A stretch of 64,000 nucleotides of DNA. Source: Synechococcus sp. CS-1325 (GTDB lineage Bacteria; Cyanobacteriota; Cyanobacteriia; PCC-6307; Cyanobiaceae). The position numbers were made by a program, and so were the translations under genes. This document shows positions 8,172-16,771 of this stretch, in pieces. A model generated the notes under the pieces. The model saw nothing but the letters and a program-made list of their open reading frames with translations. It did no database searches and had not been told where the DNA came from. Within the stretch, counting starts at the first letter, position 1; every line of letters starts with the position of its first letter. The stretch is from the NCBI GenBank assembly GCA_025128135.1, contig JAHLYW010000025.1, forward strand, positions 1-64,000, given 5' to 3'.

Positions 8172-8519
8172 TCAGACCGCCTGCAGTTGCCGCAACTGCT
8201 GCTCCAGCCGCTGCTTGAGGCGACGCTGCACGAGGTTGCAGAGGTCATCCACCAACGGGTCGGCAACCGCATAGATCAACCGCACGCCGTCGCGCTCGCA
8301 GCTGACCAGGCCCGCCCGCTGCAACTGGCCCAGCTGGCGGCTGATGTGGGACTGGCTGAACCCGGTTGCCTCGATCAGGGAGGCCACATCCATGGCGCCT
8401 CCGTGCTTGAGCTGGCAGAGCAACTGCAGACGGGCCGGCTCGCTCAGCAGCCGGAAGAAGGCGCTGAGTTCATCGAGAAGCTGGGGGCTGGGCAGGGTCT
8501 GGGGCTGGGTGCGGCGCAT
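8172..8519 (-). CDS. ArsR/SmtB-family repressor, probably sulfide/persulfide responsive (BigR/SqrR-like)
   Basis: A 115-residue winged-helix regulator: FFRLLSEPARLQLLCQLKHG, then the recognition region ATGFSQSHISRQLGQLQRAGLV and wing CERDGVRLIYAVADP. It contains Cys35 in the second helix, Cys74 before the wing and Cys94 in the last helix. Cys35 and Cys94 sit where BigR and SqrR carry the two thiols that form a tetrasulfide link, whereas the CxC metal site of classic ArsR is absent. Together with the neighbouring sqr gene this points to sulfide sensing (inference). It is convergent with sqr, and a copy of the shared operator word lies directly upstream of its own start, implying autoregulation. 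Confidence 0.82.
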   Translation of the reverse strand: MRRTQPQTLPSPQLLDELSAFFRLLSEPARLQLLCQLKHGGAMDVASLIEATGFSQSHISRQLGQLQRAGLVSCERDGVRLIYAVADPLVDDLCNLVQRRLKQRLEQQLRQLQAV

Positions 8520-8528
8520 GGGAAGGGC

Positions 8529-8548
8529 TTATGCCGATGCGCGCATTA
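8529..8548. promoter_or_regulatory. Second copy of the TTATGC-N8-GCATTA operator word, upstream of the ArsR gene
   Basis: TTATGC (8529-8534), eight bases, GCATTA (8543-8548) lies 10 bp upstream of the ArsR-type start codon at 8519. Both half-sites and the spacing are identical to the copy in the kir/sqr promoter region, while the eight central bases differ. The position overlaps the expected promoter or leader of the regulator gene, as in autorepression. Confidence 0.6.
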
Positions 8549-8593
8549 TGCAGGACCAAGCCAGGGGCTGCAGGCTGAACCGTTGCTGCCGGC

Positions 8594-9574
<981 letters not shown>

Positions 9575-9686
9575 CGTGACAAGGGATCGGATGGAAGCTG
9601 CGTCCCTCTGGTGACGCCCCCACACCTTCGCATCTGAGGGGCAATCTCCAGCACAATGGGCCTGCGTGGGTTGACCAGTGGCCTGA

Positions 9687-9748
9687 ACACTGGCCCGGAC
9701 ACTGGCCCCGACACTGGCCCCGACACTGGCTTGACAAGCCTGTCAAGC
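9687..9748. repeat. 12-bp tandem repeats followed by a palindrome, in the cysK/exbB divergent region
   Basis: About three and a half copies of a 12-bp unit of the type ACACTGGCCCCG run from 9687 to about 9730. They are followed directly by a perfect inverted repeat, GCTTGACA (9729-9736), AGCC, TGTCAAGC (9741-9748). Neither strand shows a T-run typical of a terminator, and the location between two divergent genes favours an operator or a promoter-spacing element. No known consensus was recognised. Confidence 0.6.
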
Positions 9749-9822
9749 AAGCCCAATACCCTCCGCCCTGACCCTGGCCCCTTAGTTTCTGCTCCATCGG
9801 CGATTGAGGACTGAACGGCGCA

Positions 9823-10338
9823 ATGGGTTTCTCTGCGCTCCGTTCCGGTGGACCGGTCATGGTTCCCCTGCTGCTTCTCTCGATCGTGGTTCTCTCGATC
9901 GGCGTTGAGCGGTTCCGCTTCTGGAGGCGCTGGGGGCTCGGGACCCACCGCCAGGAACGGCAACTGCTCGATGTTCTGCAGAGCACTGAGGTTGGGGTGC
10001 CGCGCCGCAGCCGCGAAGCCCTTGAGCTCGGCCAGCTCGATGCCGCCATGGGCCAGGGGGAAGTCGTGCTGGAAGCGGCCACCTTGATCGGTCCGCTGCT
10101 GGGCCTGATCGGCACGGTGAGCGGCCTGATGCGGATCCTTGCCGAACTCGGCCCCCAGCTCACCCTGCCGAGCGGCGGCAGCGTCGTCGGATACGGCCAG
10201 GTGCTGGTGAGCACCCTGATGGGCCTGGTCGTCGCCCTGATCGCCGCCACGCTGCTCCGGATCAACCAGGGGCTGCGCCAGTCCCAGCGCCGCCGCCTCG
10301 AACTGGCCTGCCTGCGGGGGGAACCGGACGCCCCATGA
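9823..10338 (+). CDS. exbB: ExbB/TolQ/MotA-family proton-channel protein
   Basis: A 171-residue membrane protein with the ExbB arrangement: helix 1 VPLLLLSIVVLSIGVERFRF, a cytoplasmic segment, then EAATLIGPLLGLIGTVSGLM and GYGQVLVSTLMGLVVALIAA, which contain the conserved threonines and glycines lining the channel. Members energise outer-membrane transport by coupling inner-membrane proton flow to TonB. The start ATG 9823 follows GAGGACTGAACGGCGCA. Its end overlaps the next gene by 4 bp, beginning a four-gene operon with two ExbD-like and one TonB-like protein. Confidence 0.88.
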   Translation: MGFSALRSGGPVMVPLLLLSIVVLSIGVERFRFWRRWGLGTHRQERQLLDVLQSTEVGVPRRSREALELGQLDAAMGQGEVVLEAATLIGPLLGLIGTVSGLMRILAELGPQLTLPSGGSVVGYGQVLVSTLMGLVVALIAATLLRINQGLRQSQRRRLELACLRGEPDAP

Positions 10339-10691
10339 CCTTTCGCATCCTGGCGATCACCAGCCTCTCCCTGGTGGTTCTCACCGCCGTGGCGGTTCTG
10401 CCCGCGGCGCTCAGCCTGCCGGAGCCCCGGCTGCGTTCCTCAGCCCCCGGAGGCCTCAAACCCGCCTGGTATGTGGTGCGATCGGGAACGGGCCGCTGGT
10501 TTCTCAACGGTGCTCCGATCAGCGCCGGCAGCCTGGCGGTTCAGCTCAACGCCGATTCCAGCCCTGGCGGCGTGCGGTTCCTGCCCTCCAACGCCCTCAG
10601 CAGCGCCCAGGTCAGCGCTTCGCTGGCCTGGCTGCGCGGCCGCAGCCGTGCGCCGGTGCAGCTGGAGCTCGTTTCGGGCATCCGTCGATGA
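10335..10691 (+). CDS. ExbD/TolR-like protein (first of two) without the membrane aspartate
   Basis: A 118-residue protein with one N-terminal membrane helix (ILAITSLSLVVLTAVAVLPA) and a small periplasmic domain (WYVVRSGTGRWFLNGAPIS, then FLPSNALSSAQVSASLAWLR) shaped like ExbD/TolR. The start overlaps exbB (ATGA at 10335) and its end overlaps the next gene. In ExbD and TolR the helix contains an essential Asp that takes up protons; no Asp or Glu is visible in this helix. The family assignment rests on domain shape and operon position rather than on strong motifs. Confidence 0.6.
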   Translation: MTFRILAITSLSLVVLTAVAVLPAALSLPEPRLRSSAPGGLKPAWYVVRSGTGRWFLNGAPISAGSLAVQLNADSSPGGVRFLPSNALSSAQVSASLAWLRGRSRAPVQLELVSGIRR

Positions 10692-11083
10692 CACCGCCGC
10701 TTGCTTCGCAACGGACCGGGACCGATCCGCTTTCCGCCCCCGAGCAGGGCCTCTGGCTGGCCCTGCTCGGCGCCGCTCTCGGTCTGTTCAGCCTGGCCCT
10801 TCTGCTCCTGCCCCAGCAGCTCGCCCAGGCTCCAGCCCATCGGGGCCTGGTGGTGCTGCACCTGGCGGCGGATGGCAGCCTGCGCCTCTGGAACCGTCCG
10901 CTCAGCCCCCAGCAATTGCCGGGCCTGCTGCAGCAGGCCGGTCGCCTCAACAGCCAGGTCCGGGTGCGGCTGATCCCCTCCCCCGCCACCCCCTGGGCAA
11001 TGGTGCAGCGATTCATCCCCCTGCTTGAAGTCAGTGCGCTTCCTTTCGAGATTCAACTTCCCGTCCCGGATCCGGCCTCCTGA
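10688..11083 (+). CDS. ExbD/TolR-like protein (second of two) without the membrane aspartate
   Basis: A 131-residue protein of the same plan as its upstream neighbour: an N-terminal helix (LWLALLGAALGLFSLALLLL) and a periplasmic domain (RGLVVLHLAADGSLRLWNR, QQLPGLLQQAGRLNSQVRV, RLIPSPATPWAMVQRFIPLL) in which a short strand pair and a helix resemble ExbD. It too has no acidic residue in the membrane helix. The start overlaps the previous gene (ATGA at 10688). The two ExbD-like proteins may form an unusual unequal pair in one complex, or belong to a TonB-like system that works by another mechanism; this is inference. Confidence 0.55.
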   Translation: MTPPLASQRTGTDPLSAPEQGLWLALLGAALGLFSLALLLLPQQLAQAPAHRGLVVLHLAADGSLRLWNRPLSPQQLPGLLQQAGRLNSQVRVRLIPSPATPWAMVQRFIPLLEVSALPFEIQLPVPDPAS

Positions 11084-11915
11084 GCTCTGGCCGGCGGCCG
11101 TGCCCTGGATCCAGGCGGCCCGCCTCTCGCCCTGGCTGCTGCCTGTGGCGATCGCCGTCGCTGCCCATGGCCTCTGGCTGGCTGGAAGCAGCGTGGTGGA
11201 GCGTCCACGCCGTCCCACGCCAGTCCCGCGCGCCGCTGACAACAGCCCCGAGCTGGTGCGCTACAGCAGCCAGGCCAGCCAGGCCGGCTCCCTGGCGACA
11301 GGCCTCGGCACGCTCACCCTGCCGTTCGAGAGCAGCCTGCCGCTTCCACCGCCCGAACTGCTCGGCAGCGCACCCCCCCCGCCGCCAGCAGCTGCTGGGG
11401 ACCAGGGCCGTGCTCAGCAGCAGCCGACGCTGCGCTCCCGGCCGGTCGCCCTGGCGCCGCGCCAGGCAGGCACGGGGCTCGCCTGGGGGGTGGATCAGAG
11501 CCTGCCGCGCGGACTGCCGGGGGATGCCGCCACGGCCCTGGGACTGGCGGGCCAGCTGGATGCTGGCGCTGAGCCCTCCGGAGAGAGCGGCCCCGGAGAA
11601 AAGGACGATGCTTCCAGGCTGGCCCGCAAAGCCCTGGCGGCCAGGCACCTCAGGCTCACTACCGCCAGCGATCGTCCCTACCGGATCCTCTGGGACAGCG
11701 GTTCGGCTGCGGCCAGCCGTCCGGAGGATCTGGCCAACCTGCCGGAGGGGGTGGAGGTTCGCAGGCTGCCGCTGGCGGCGGCCCGGGCCATGGGGCTGAG
11801 CCAGCCCCATGGGATCTCGGTGGCGTCGCCGGCGGGCCTGCTGCTGCTCTGGGTGAAGGGTGATGAGCTCTGGTTGATCCGCCGCTCCCCGCCGGCAGCG
11901 GCGGATCCGGCCTGA
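11025..11915 (+). CDS. TonB-like proline-rich inner-membrane protein
   Basis: About 290 residues: a short cytoplasmic N terminus, one helix (LSPWLLPVAIAVAAHGLWLA), a proline-rich extension (LPLPPPELLGSAPPPPPAAA) and a C-terminal region (EDLANLPEGVEVRRLPLAAA). This layout is that of TonB, which spans the periplasm and drives outer-membrane receptors. No clear TonB C-terminal motif (YP-type) was found, so the call rests on layout and position after exbB and two exbD-like genes. The start is uncertain: TTG 11025, GTG 11034 or GTG 11100, the first two overlapping the upstream gene. No TonB-dependent receptor lies in the window. Confidence 0.6.
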   Translation: MKSVRFLSRFNFPSRIRPPELWPAAVPWIQAARLSPWLLPVAIAVAAHGLWLAGSSVVERPRRPTPVPRAADNSPELVRYSSQASQAGSLATGLGTLTLPFESSLPLPPPELLGSAPPPPPAAAGDQGRAQQQPTLRSRPVALAPRQAGTGLAWGVDQSLPRGLPGDAATALGLAGQLDAGAEPSGESGPGEKDDASRLARKALAARHLRLTTASDRPYRILWDSGSAAASRPEDLANLPEGVEVRRLPLAAARAMGLSQPHGISVASPAGLLLLWVKGDELWLIRRSPPAAADPA

Positions 11916-11941
11916 GGGAGGCCCCGCGATCAGCGGAGCCT

Positions 11942-13018
11942 TCAGCCCTCGGTGCGGCGGGAAGCCCTCCAATGGCTCAGGGATTGCCAGAGGAGCAGTG
12001 CCACCAGGGCGGGAATCAGGGCCATCAGCGTGAAGCGCTCGATCGGGCCATCCAGGCTGGGAAAGGTGTAGGGCAGGATCTGCTCGATCAGATACAGCCC
12101 ATAGAGGCCGATCAGGATTCCTCCCTCCTGCCGCGAGATCACCCCACCGGTCCAGAAGATCGGCAGGCAGGCCAGGGTGGTGGCCACCATGATCGGCAGG
12201 TCGCGGCTGATCATCACCGGATCCACGCTGAGCCCCCGGTCGCCGGAGAGGAAGGCGCATCCCCCCAGGATCACAAGCTGGTTGAGCAGGTTGCTGCCCA
12301 CCACGTTGCCGATCGCCAGATCTGTTTTGCCGCGCAGGGCGGCCACGATCGATGTGACCAGCTCGGGCATCGAGGTGCCCGCCGCCACGATCGTCAGTCC
12401 GATCAGGGTCTGGCTCACCCCCAGGCTCAGGGCGATCGCCGTGGCTCCCTTCACCAGGATCTGGGACCCCCAGACCAGCAGCCCCAGTCCGGCGGCCAGC
12501 TTCACGGCTGCCGGCAGGTAGCCCCCTGCGGCGTCGGAGGCATCGATGTTGCCATCACCATCGGCGGTGCCTGTTTCACGGGCGGTGCGGATTTCCCAGA
12601 TCGTGTTGATCACCAGGGCGCTGAGCAGGGCCAGGCCCGCCTGCCAGGTGACCCTGCCGGTGGAGGCCATGCCCCAAACCGCCATCGACACCGCCAGCAG
12701 GATCGGCACATCACGGCGGATCAGCCGGCTGTTCACACTCAGGGGCAGGATCACGGCGCTGATGCCCAGCACCACCAGCACATTGAAGATGTTGCTGCCC
12801 ACGATGTTGCCCACGGCGATGTCGTCGGCGCCCTGGATCGTGGAGAGCAGGCTCACGAACAGCTCCGGAGCGCTGGTGCCCATCGCCACCACCGTGAGGC
12901 CGATCACCAGCTGAGGGATGCCCAGCAGCAGGGCCAGGGCCACCGACCCCTGCACGAACAGCTCGCCGCCGCCGAACAGCAACAGGATCCCAACGATGAT
13001 TTCGATGACGCTGAGCAC
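11942..13018 (-). CDS. Calcium/sodium antiporter of the CaCA family (YrbG-like)
   Basis: A membrane exchanger with about ten helices and the two inverted alpha repeats that define the family: LTVVAMGTSAPELFVSLLST with GNIVGSNIFNVLVVLG in the first half, and LTIVAAGTSMPELVTSIVAA with GNVVGSNLLNQLVILG in the second. The acidic residues in the two GTSxPEL motifs coordinate the ion. An acidic cytoplasmic loop (TGTADGDGNIDASDAAGG) separates the halves. The start is a GTG at 13018 or 13027. It is divergent from bicA, with about 80 bp between the genes. The transported ion is probably Ca2+ against Na+ or H+, a family property. Confidence 0.88.
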   Translation of the reverse strand: MLSVIEIIVGILLLFGGGELFVQGSVALALLLGIPQLVIGLTVVAMGTSAPELFVSLLSTIQGADDIAVGNIVGSNIFNVLVVLGISAVILPLSVNSRLIRRDVPILLAVSMAVWGMASTGRVTWQAGLALLSALVINTIWEIRTARETGTADGDGNIDASDAAGGYLPAAVKLAAGLGLLVWGSQILVKGATAIALSLGVSQTLIGLTIVAAGTSMPELVTSIVAALRGKTDLAIGNVVGSNLLNQLVILGGCAFLSGDRGLSVDPVMISRDLPIMVATTLACLPIFWTGGVISRQEGGILIGLYGLYLIEQILPYTFPSLDGPIERFTLMALIPALVALLLWQSLSHWRASRRTEG

Positions 13019-13095
13019 GTAGGTCACCCGTTGAGGGCGCAATTATGACCTGAGGACCGTTTCCAGCCCACGTCGCTGCGTATGGTTGCCCCGCA

Positions 13096-14769
13096 ATGGC
13101 GAAGGATCCGTGCGTGGGCATCACCAACCGGATCAGTCTTCAGAACGTCCGCGGTGACGTTTTCGGTGGCGTCACCGCCGCGGTGATCGCCCTGCCGATG
13201 GCCTTGGCGTTCGGGGTGGCCTCCGGCGCCGGAGCCGCTTCAGGCCTCTGGGGCGCTGTGCTGGTGGGATTTTTCGCCGCCCTGTTCGGCGGCACCCCCA
13301 CACTGATTTCCGAGCCCACCGGCCCGATGACGGTTGTGATGACCACCGTCATCGCCACGTTCACGGCGGCCCATCCCGAGGAAGGATTGGCCATGGCCTT
13401 CACCGTGGTGGTCCTGGCGGGCCTGTTCCAGATGCTCTTCGGGGTGCTGAAGCTGGGGCGTTACATCACGATGATGCCCTACACAGTGATCTCGGGCTTC
13501 ATGTCCGGCATCGGCATCATTCTGATCATTCTTCAGGTGGGGCCCTTCCTCGGCCAGGCGATTCCTCCCGGTGGCGTGCTCGGCACCCTGCGCAGCATTC
13601 CGATGCTGCTGGCTCAGATCCAGCCGGTGGAAACCTTCCTGGCTGTTCTCACGGTGGCGATCATCTGGTTCACCCCGGCCCGCTTCAAGAAGTTGGTGCC
13701 GCCTCAGTTGCTCGCTTTGGTGGTGGGCACGGTGATTTCCCTGGTGGCCTTCGGTGAGGCGGACATTCGCCGCATCGGCGTGATCCCCTCCGGTCTGCCG
13801 CCGCTGCAGATGCTCACCTTCTACCCCGGTGAGATTCAGCGAATGGTGTTCTACGGAGCGGTGCTGGGCATGCTCGGTTGCATCGATGCCCTGCTCACCT
13901 CGATGGTGGCCGACAGCCTCACCCGCACCGAACACAACTCCAACAAGGAGCTGCTCGGTCAGGGCCTCGGCAACGTGATGTCCGGTCTGTTCGGCGGCAT
14001 CGCCGGGGCCGGCGCAACCATGGGCACCGTGGTGAACATTCAGGCGGGCGGCCGCAGCGCTCTTTCCGGCCTCACCCGCGCCATCGTGCTGATGGTGGTG
14101 ATCCTGGGCGCCTCAGGCCTGGCCGCCTCGATCCCGATGGCAGTGCTCGCCGGTATCGCCCTCAAGGTGGGCATCGACATCATCGACTGGGGCTTCCTCA
14201 AGCGTGCCCATCTGCTCTCGATCAAGGGCGCCGCGATCATGTACGGGGTGATTCTGCTCACCGTGCTGGTGGATCTGATGGTGGCGGTGGGCATCGGCGT
14301 GTTCGTCGCCAATTTCCTCACGATCGAGCGGATGAATGCGCTGGAGTCGAAGGGTGTCAAAGCGATCAGCACCGGCGACGGCGAACTTGACCTCACACCA
14401 GAAGAGAAGCTGTTGCTCGATCAGGGCGAAGGCAAGGTGCTGCTGTTCCAACTCACCGGCGCGATGATCTTCGGGGTGGCCAAGGCGATCGCCCGCGAGC
14501 ACAACGCGATCACCGGATGTCAGAGCATCGTCTTCGATCTGGGCTCGGTCTCCCACCTCGGCGTCACCGCCGCGCTGGCGCTGGAAAACGCCGTGGAGGA
14601 AGCGGTGGAAAAGGGCCGCAACGTGTACGTGGTTGGGGCGACCGGCAGCACCCGCAAACGGCTTGACAGCCTCAGGATCTTCCGGCTGCTGGATCCCTCC
14701 CACACCGAGATCAGCCGCCTGGAGGCTCTGCAGGCAGCGCTCGTGGAGCTCAGGGCCACCGCCGATTGA
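13096..14769 (+). CDS. bicA: SulP-family sodium-dependent bicarbonate transporter, BicA-like
   Basis: A 557-residue SulP protein: a membrane domain with GGVTAAVIALPMALAFGVAS and SEPTGPMTVVMTTVIATF (a conserved substrate region), and a C-terminal STAS domain starting near GKVLLFQLTGAMIFGVAKAI and including SIVFDLGSVSHLGVTAALAL. BicA is the low-affinity, high-flux Na+/HCO3- symporter of cyanobacterial plasma membranes. The identity as BicA rather than a sulfate SulP is supported by its place directly upstream of the NDH-1 CO2-hydration genes, but substrate identity remains an inference. The start ATG 13096 leaves a short cytoplasmic N terminus. Confidence 0.85.
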   Translation: MAKDPCVGITNRISLQNVRGDVFGGVTAAVIALPMALAFGVASGAGAASGLWGAVLVGFFAALFGGTPTLISEPTGPMTVVMTTVIATFTAAHPEEGLAMAFTVVVLAGLFQMLFGVLKLGRYITMMPYTVISGFMSGIGIILIILQVGPFLGQAIPPGGVLGTLRSIPMLLAQIQPVETFLAVLTVAIIWFTPARFKKLVPPQLLALVVGTVISLVAFGEADIRRIGVIPSGLPPLQMLTFYPGEIQRMVFYGAVLGMLGCIDALLTSMVADSLTRTEHNSNKELLGQGLGNVMSGLFGGIAGAGATMGTVVNIQAGGRSALSGLTRAIVLMVVILGASGLAASIPMAVLAGIALKVGIDIIDWGFLKRAHLLSIKGAAIMYGVILLTVLVDLMVAVGIGVFVANFLTIERMNALESKGVKAISTGDGELDLTPEEKLLLDQGEGKVLLFQLTGAMIFGVAKAIAREHNAITGCQSIVFDLGSVSHLGVTAALALENAVEEAVEKGRNVYVVGATGSTRKRLDSLRIFRLLDPSHTEISRLEALQAALVELRATAD

Positions 14770-14875
14770 TAACCGGGGCTTGGGGCTGCCATTGGCAACA
14801 CCTCTTCATCAACCCCCCGGGGAGCAGCGGCCCCTCCCTAATGTTCGCTTTCCTCCCGGAAACACCAGCGCTCTG

Positions 14876-16750
14876 ATGTCCGTCCCCCCGCCTGAGACGG
14901 CCTTCTTCGCAACGGCCGTCGTCGAGACAGCCTTCCTGATCCCGCTGTATCCCCTGCTGGGTGCGTTCTTCTCCCTGCTCTGGGTGCCGGGGCTGATTTC
15001 CCGCACCGGTCCGCGGCCATCGGGCTACATCAACCTCCTGTTCAACCTGGTGGCGTTCCTGCACAGCCTCGGGGCCTGGATCGCCTTCAACGGCACCCCG
15101 CTCACCCGCAGCTTGCCCTGGCTTGATACCGCCGGCCTCTCGATCCGCTTCGACGCCACGATCAACACGCCGGTGCTGATCGCGATGACGATGATCTGCG
15201 GCATCCATGTGCTGGCCCAGGTGTATGCGATCGGCTATCTGGAGATGGACTGGGGCTGGCCCCGATTCTTCGGCTGCCTGAGTGTGTTCGAGGCAGGATT
15301 GTGCGCCCTGGTGCTCACCGATTCGCTCTTCTTCGCCTATGTGGTGCTGGAGCTGCTCACCCTCGGCACCTATCTGGTGGTGGGCACCTGGTTCAACCAG
15401 TCGCTGGTGGTGAAGGGGGCCCGCGATGCCTTCCTCACCAAGCGCGTCGGCGACCTGATTTTGCTGGCCGGGCTGGTGGCCCTGCTGCCGGTGGCCGGCA
15501 GCTGGAACATCAACGAGCTCAACGCCTGGGCCGAGCAGGCCACCCCCAGCCCGCCGCTCACCTTGATCCTGCTGGCCCTGATCGCCGGCCCGATGGGCAA
15601 GTGCGCCCAGATTCCGCTGCACCTCTGGCTCGATGAGGCGATGGAAGGCCCCTTCCCCTCCACCGTGCTGCGCAACTCGGTGGTGGTGGTGGGCGGCGCC
15701 TGGGTGCTGCTGCGGCTGGAGCCGCTGCTGTCGGTGAGCCCCACCGTGCAGGCCGTGCTGGTGATCGTGGGCGGCACCACCGCGCTGGTGGGTGCCCTGA
15801 TCGCCCTGGCCCAGGTGGACATCAAGCGGTCCATTTCTTTTCTGGTCAGCAGCTGGCTCGGCCTGCTGTTCCTGGCTGTCGGAGCCGGAGCCGGTGAAAC
15901 GGCCTGGCAGATGGTGCTGGTTTATCCGCTGCCGATGGCCCTGGTGCTGCTGGCCCTGGGCACGGTGGTGTCGAGCAACGTCACCCAGGACCTAACCCAG
16001 CTGGGCGGCCTCTGGTCGCGGCGGCCGCTGATGGGCATCGCTTTTCTGGTGGGTTCCGCCGGCCTGGTGGGTCTGCCGCCCCTGGCCGGTTTCGGGGCCC
16101 TGCGGGCGATGACAGCCAGCCTGGCCGACAGCCAGGCGCCGCTGCTGCTCACCGCCGTGGTGCTGATCACCAATGGTCTGATCAGTGCAGCTCTGGTGAG
16201 GGTGTTCGGGCTGATCTGGGGCGGCAGGCCCTCGGTGTTCACCAAGCGCTCCGCCGAAGTGCTGTGGCTGATGGTGCTGCCGCCGATGGTGGCCACCGGC
16301 CTGGTGCTGCACCTGCCGATCCTGATCCACCGCGCCGGCTACGGCGAGGAATGGGGCCCGATGGCGCTGCCGCTGCTTGCCTCCACCCTGCTGGGGATCA
16401 CAGCCGGTTCACTGCTTTACCTCTTCTCCACCGAGCATCTGCCCAAGCTCTCCGGCCCCCTGGCCGGGTTGCAGGAGTGGCTGGCCGCCGACCTGCACAC
16501 CGAAGGCCTTTACCGCCGCACCGTGGTGGGCCTGGTGGCCGCGCTGGCTGCCATGAGCAGCTGGATCGACGGAGCCCTCGTGGATGGCTTCAGCAACCGC
16601 AGCGGCGATCTGGCCCTGGAGGGGGCGCGCCGGCTCAGCCTCAGCACCACCGGCCGGGTGCAGGCCTACGCCTTCACCGTGCTGGTGGGGGTGGTGTTGA
16701 TGGGGCTGTGGATCCTCACCCGCCACACGCCTGCCTTCCTCTCCCTCTGA
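14876..16750 (+). CDS. ndhF: NAD(P)H-quinone oxidoreductase subunit F of the CO2-uptake NDH-1 complex (NdhF3/F4 type)
   Basis: A 624-residue antiporter-like membrane subunit of a specialised NDH-1 complex that hydrates CO2. Typical features are IGYLEMDWGWPRFFGCLSVF, the helix with LVVGTWFNQSLVVKGARDAF and the central GPMGKCAQIPLHLWLDEAME, in which the lysine belongs to the proton path. The start is ATG 14876; upstream the frame overlaps bicA and is not protein-like. Downstream lie ndhD, cupA and cupS in one direction. Gene order resembles the inducible ndhF3-ndhD3-cupA-cupS set, while many alpha-cyanobacteria carry an F4-type set, so the subtype is left open. Confidence 0.88.
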   Translation: MSVPPPETAFFATAVVETAFLIPLYPLLGAFFSLLWVPGLISRTGPRPSGYINLLFNLVAFLHSLGAWIAFNGTPLTRSLPWLDTAGLSIRFDATINTPVLIAMTMICGIHVLAQVYAIGYLEMDWGWPRFFGCLSVFEAGLCALVLTDSLFFAYVVLELLTLGTYLVVGTWFNQSLVVKGARDAFLTKRVGDLILLAGLVALLPVAGSWNINELNAWAEQATPSPPLTLILLALIAGPMGKCAQIPLHLWLDEAMEGPFPSTVLRNSVVVVGGAWVLLRLEPLLSVSPTVQAVLVIVGGTTALVGALIALAQVDIKRSISFLVSSWLGLLFLAVGAGAGETAWQMVLVYPLPMALVLLALGTVVSSNVTQDLTQLGGLWSRRPLMGIAFLVGSAGLVGLPPLAGFGALRAMTASLADSQAPLLLTAVVLITNGLISAALVRVFGLIWGGRPSVFTKRSAEVLWLMVLPPMVATGLVLHLPILIHRAGYGEEWGPMALPLLASTLLGITAGSLLYLFSTEHLPKLSGPLAGLQEWLAADLHTEGLYRRTVVGLVAALAAMSSWIDGALVDGFSNRSGDLALEGARRLSLSTTGRVQAYAFTVLVGVVLMGLWILTRHTPAFLSL

Positions 16751-16771
16751 AGCAGACCACCGAGATCTTCC

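Noticed and set aside
9687..9748. Intrinsic terminator for cysK or exbB
   Set aside because: The palindrome lies upstream of both divergent genes and has no following T-run.
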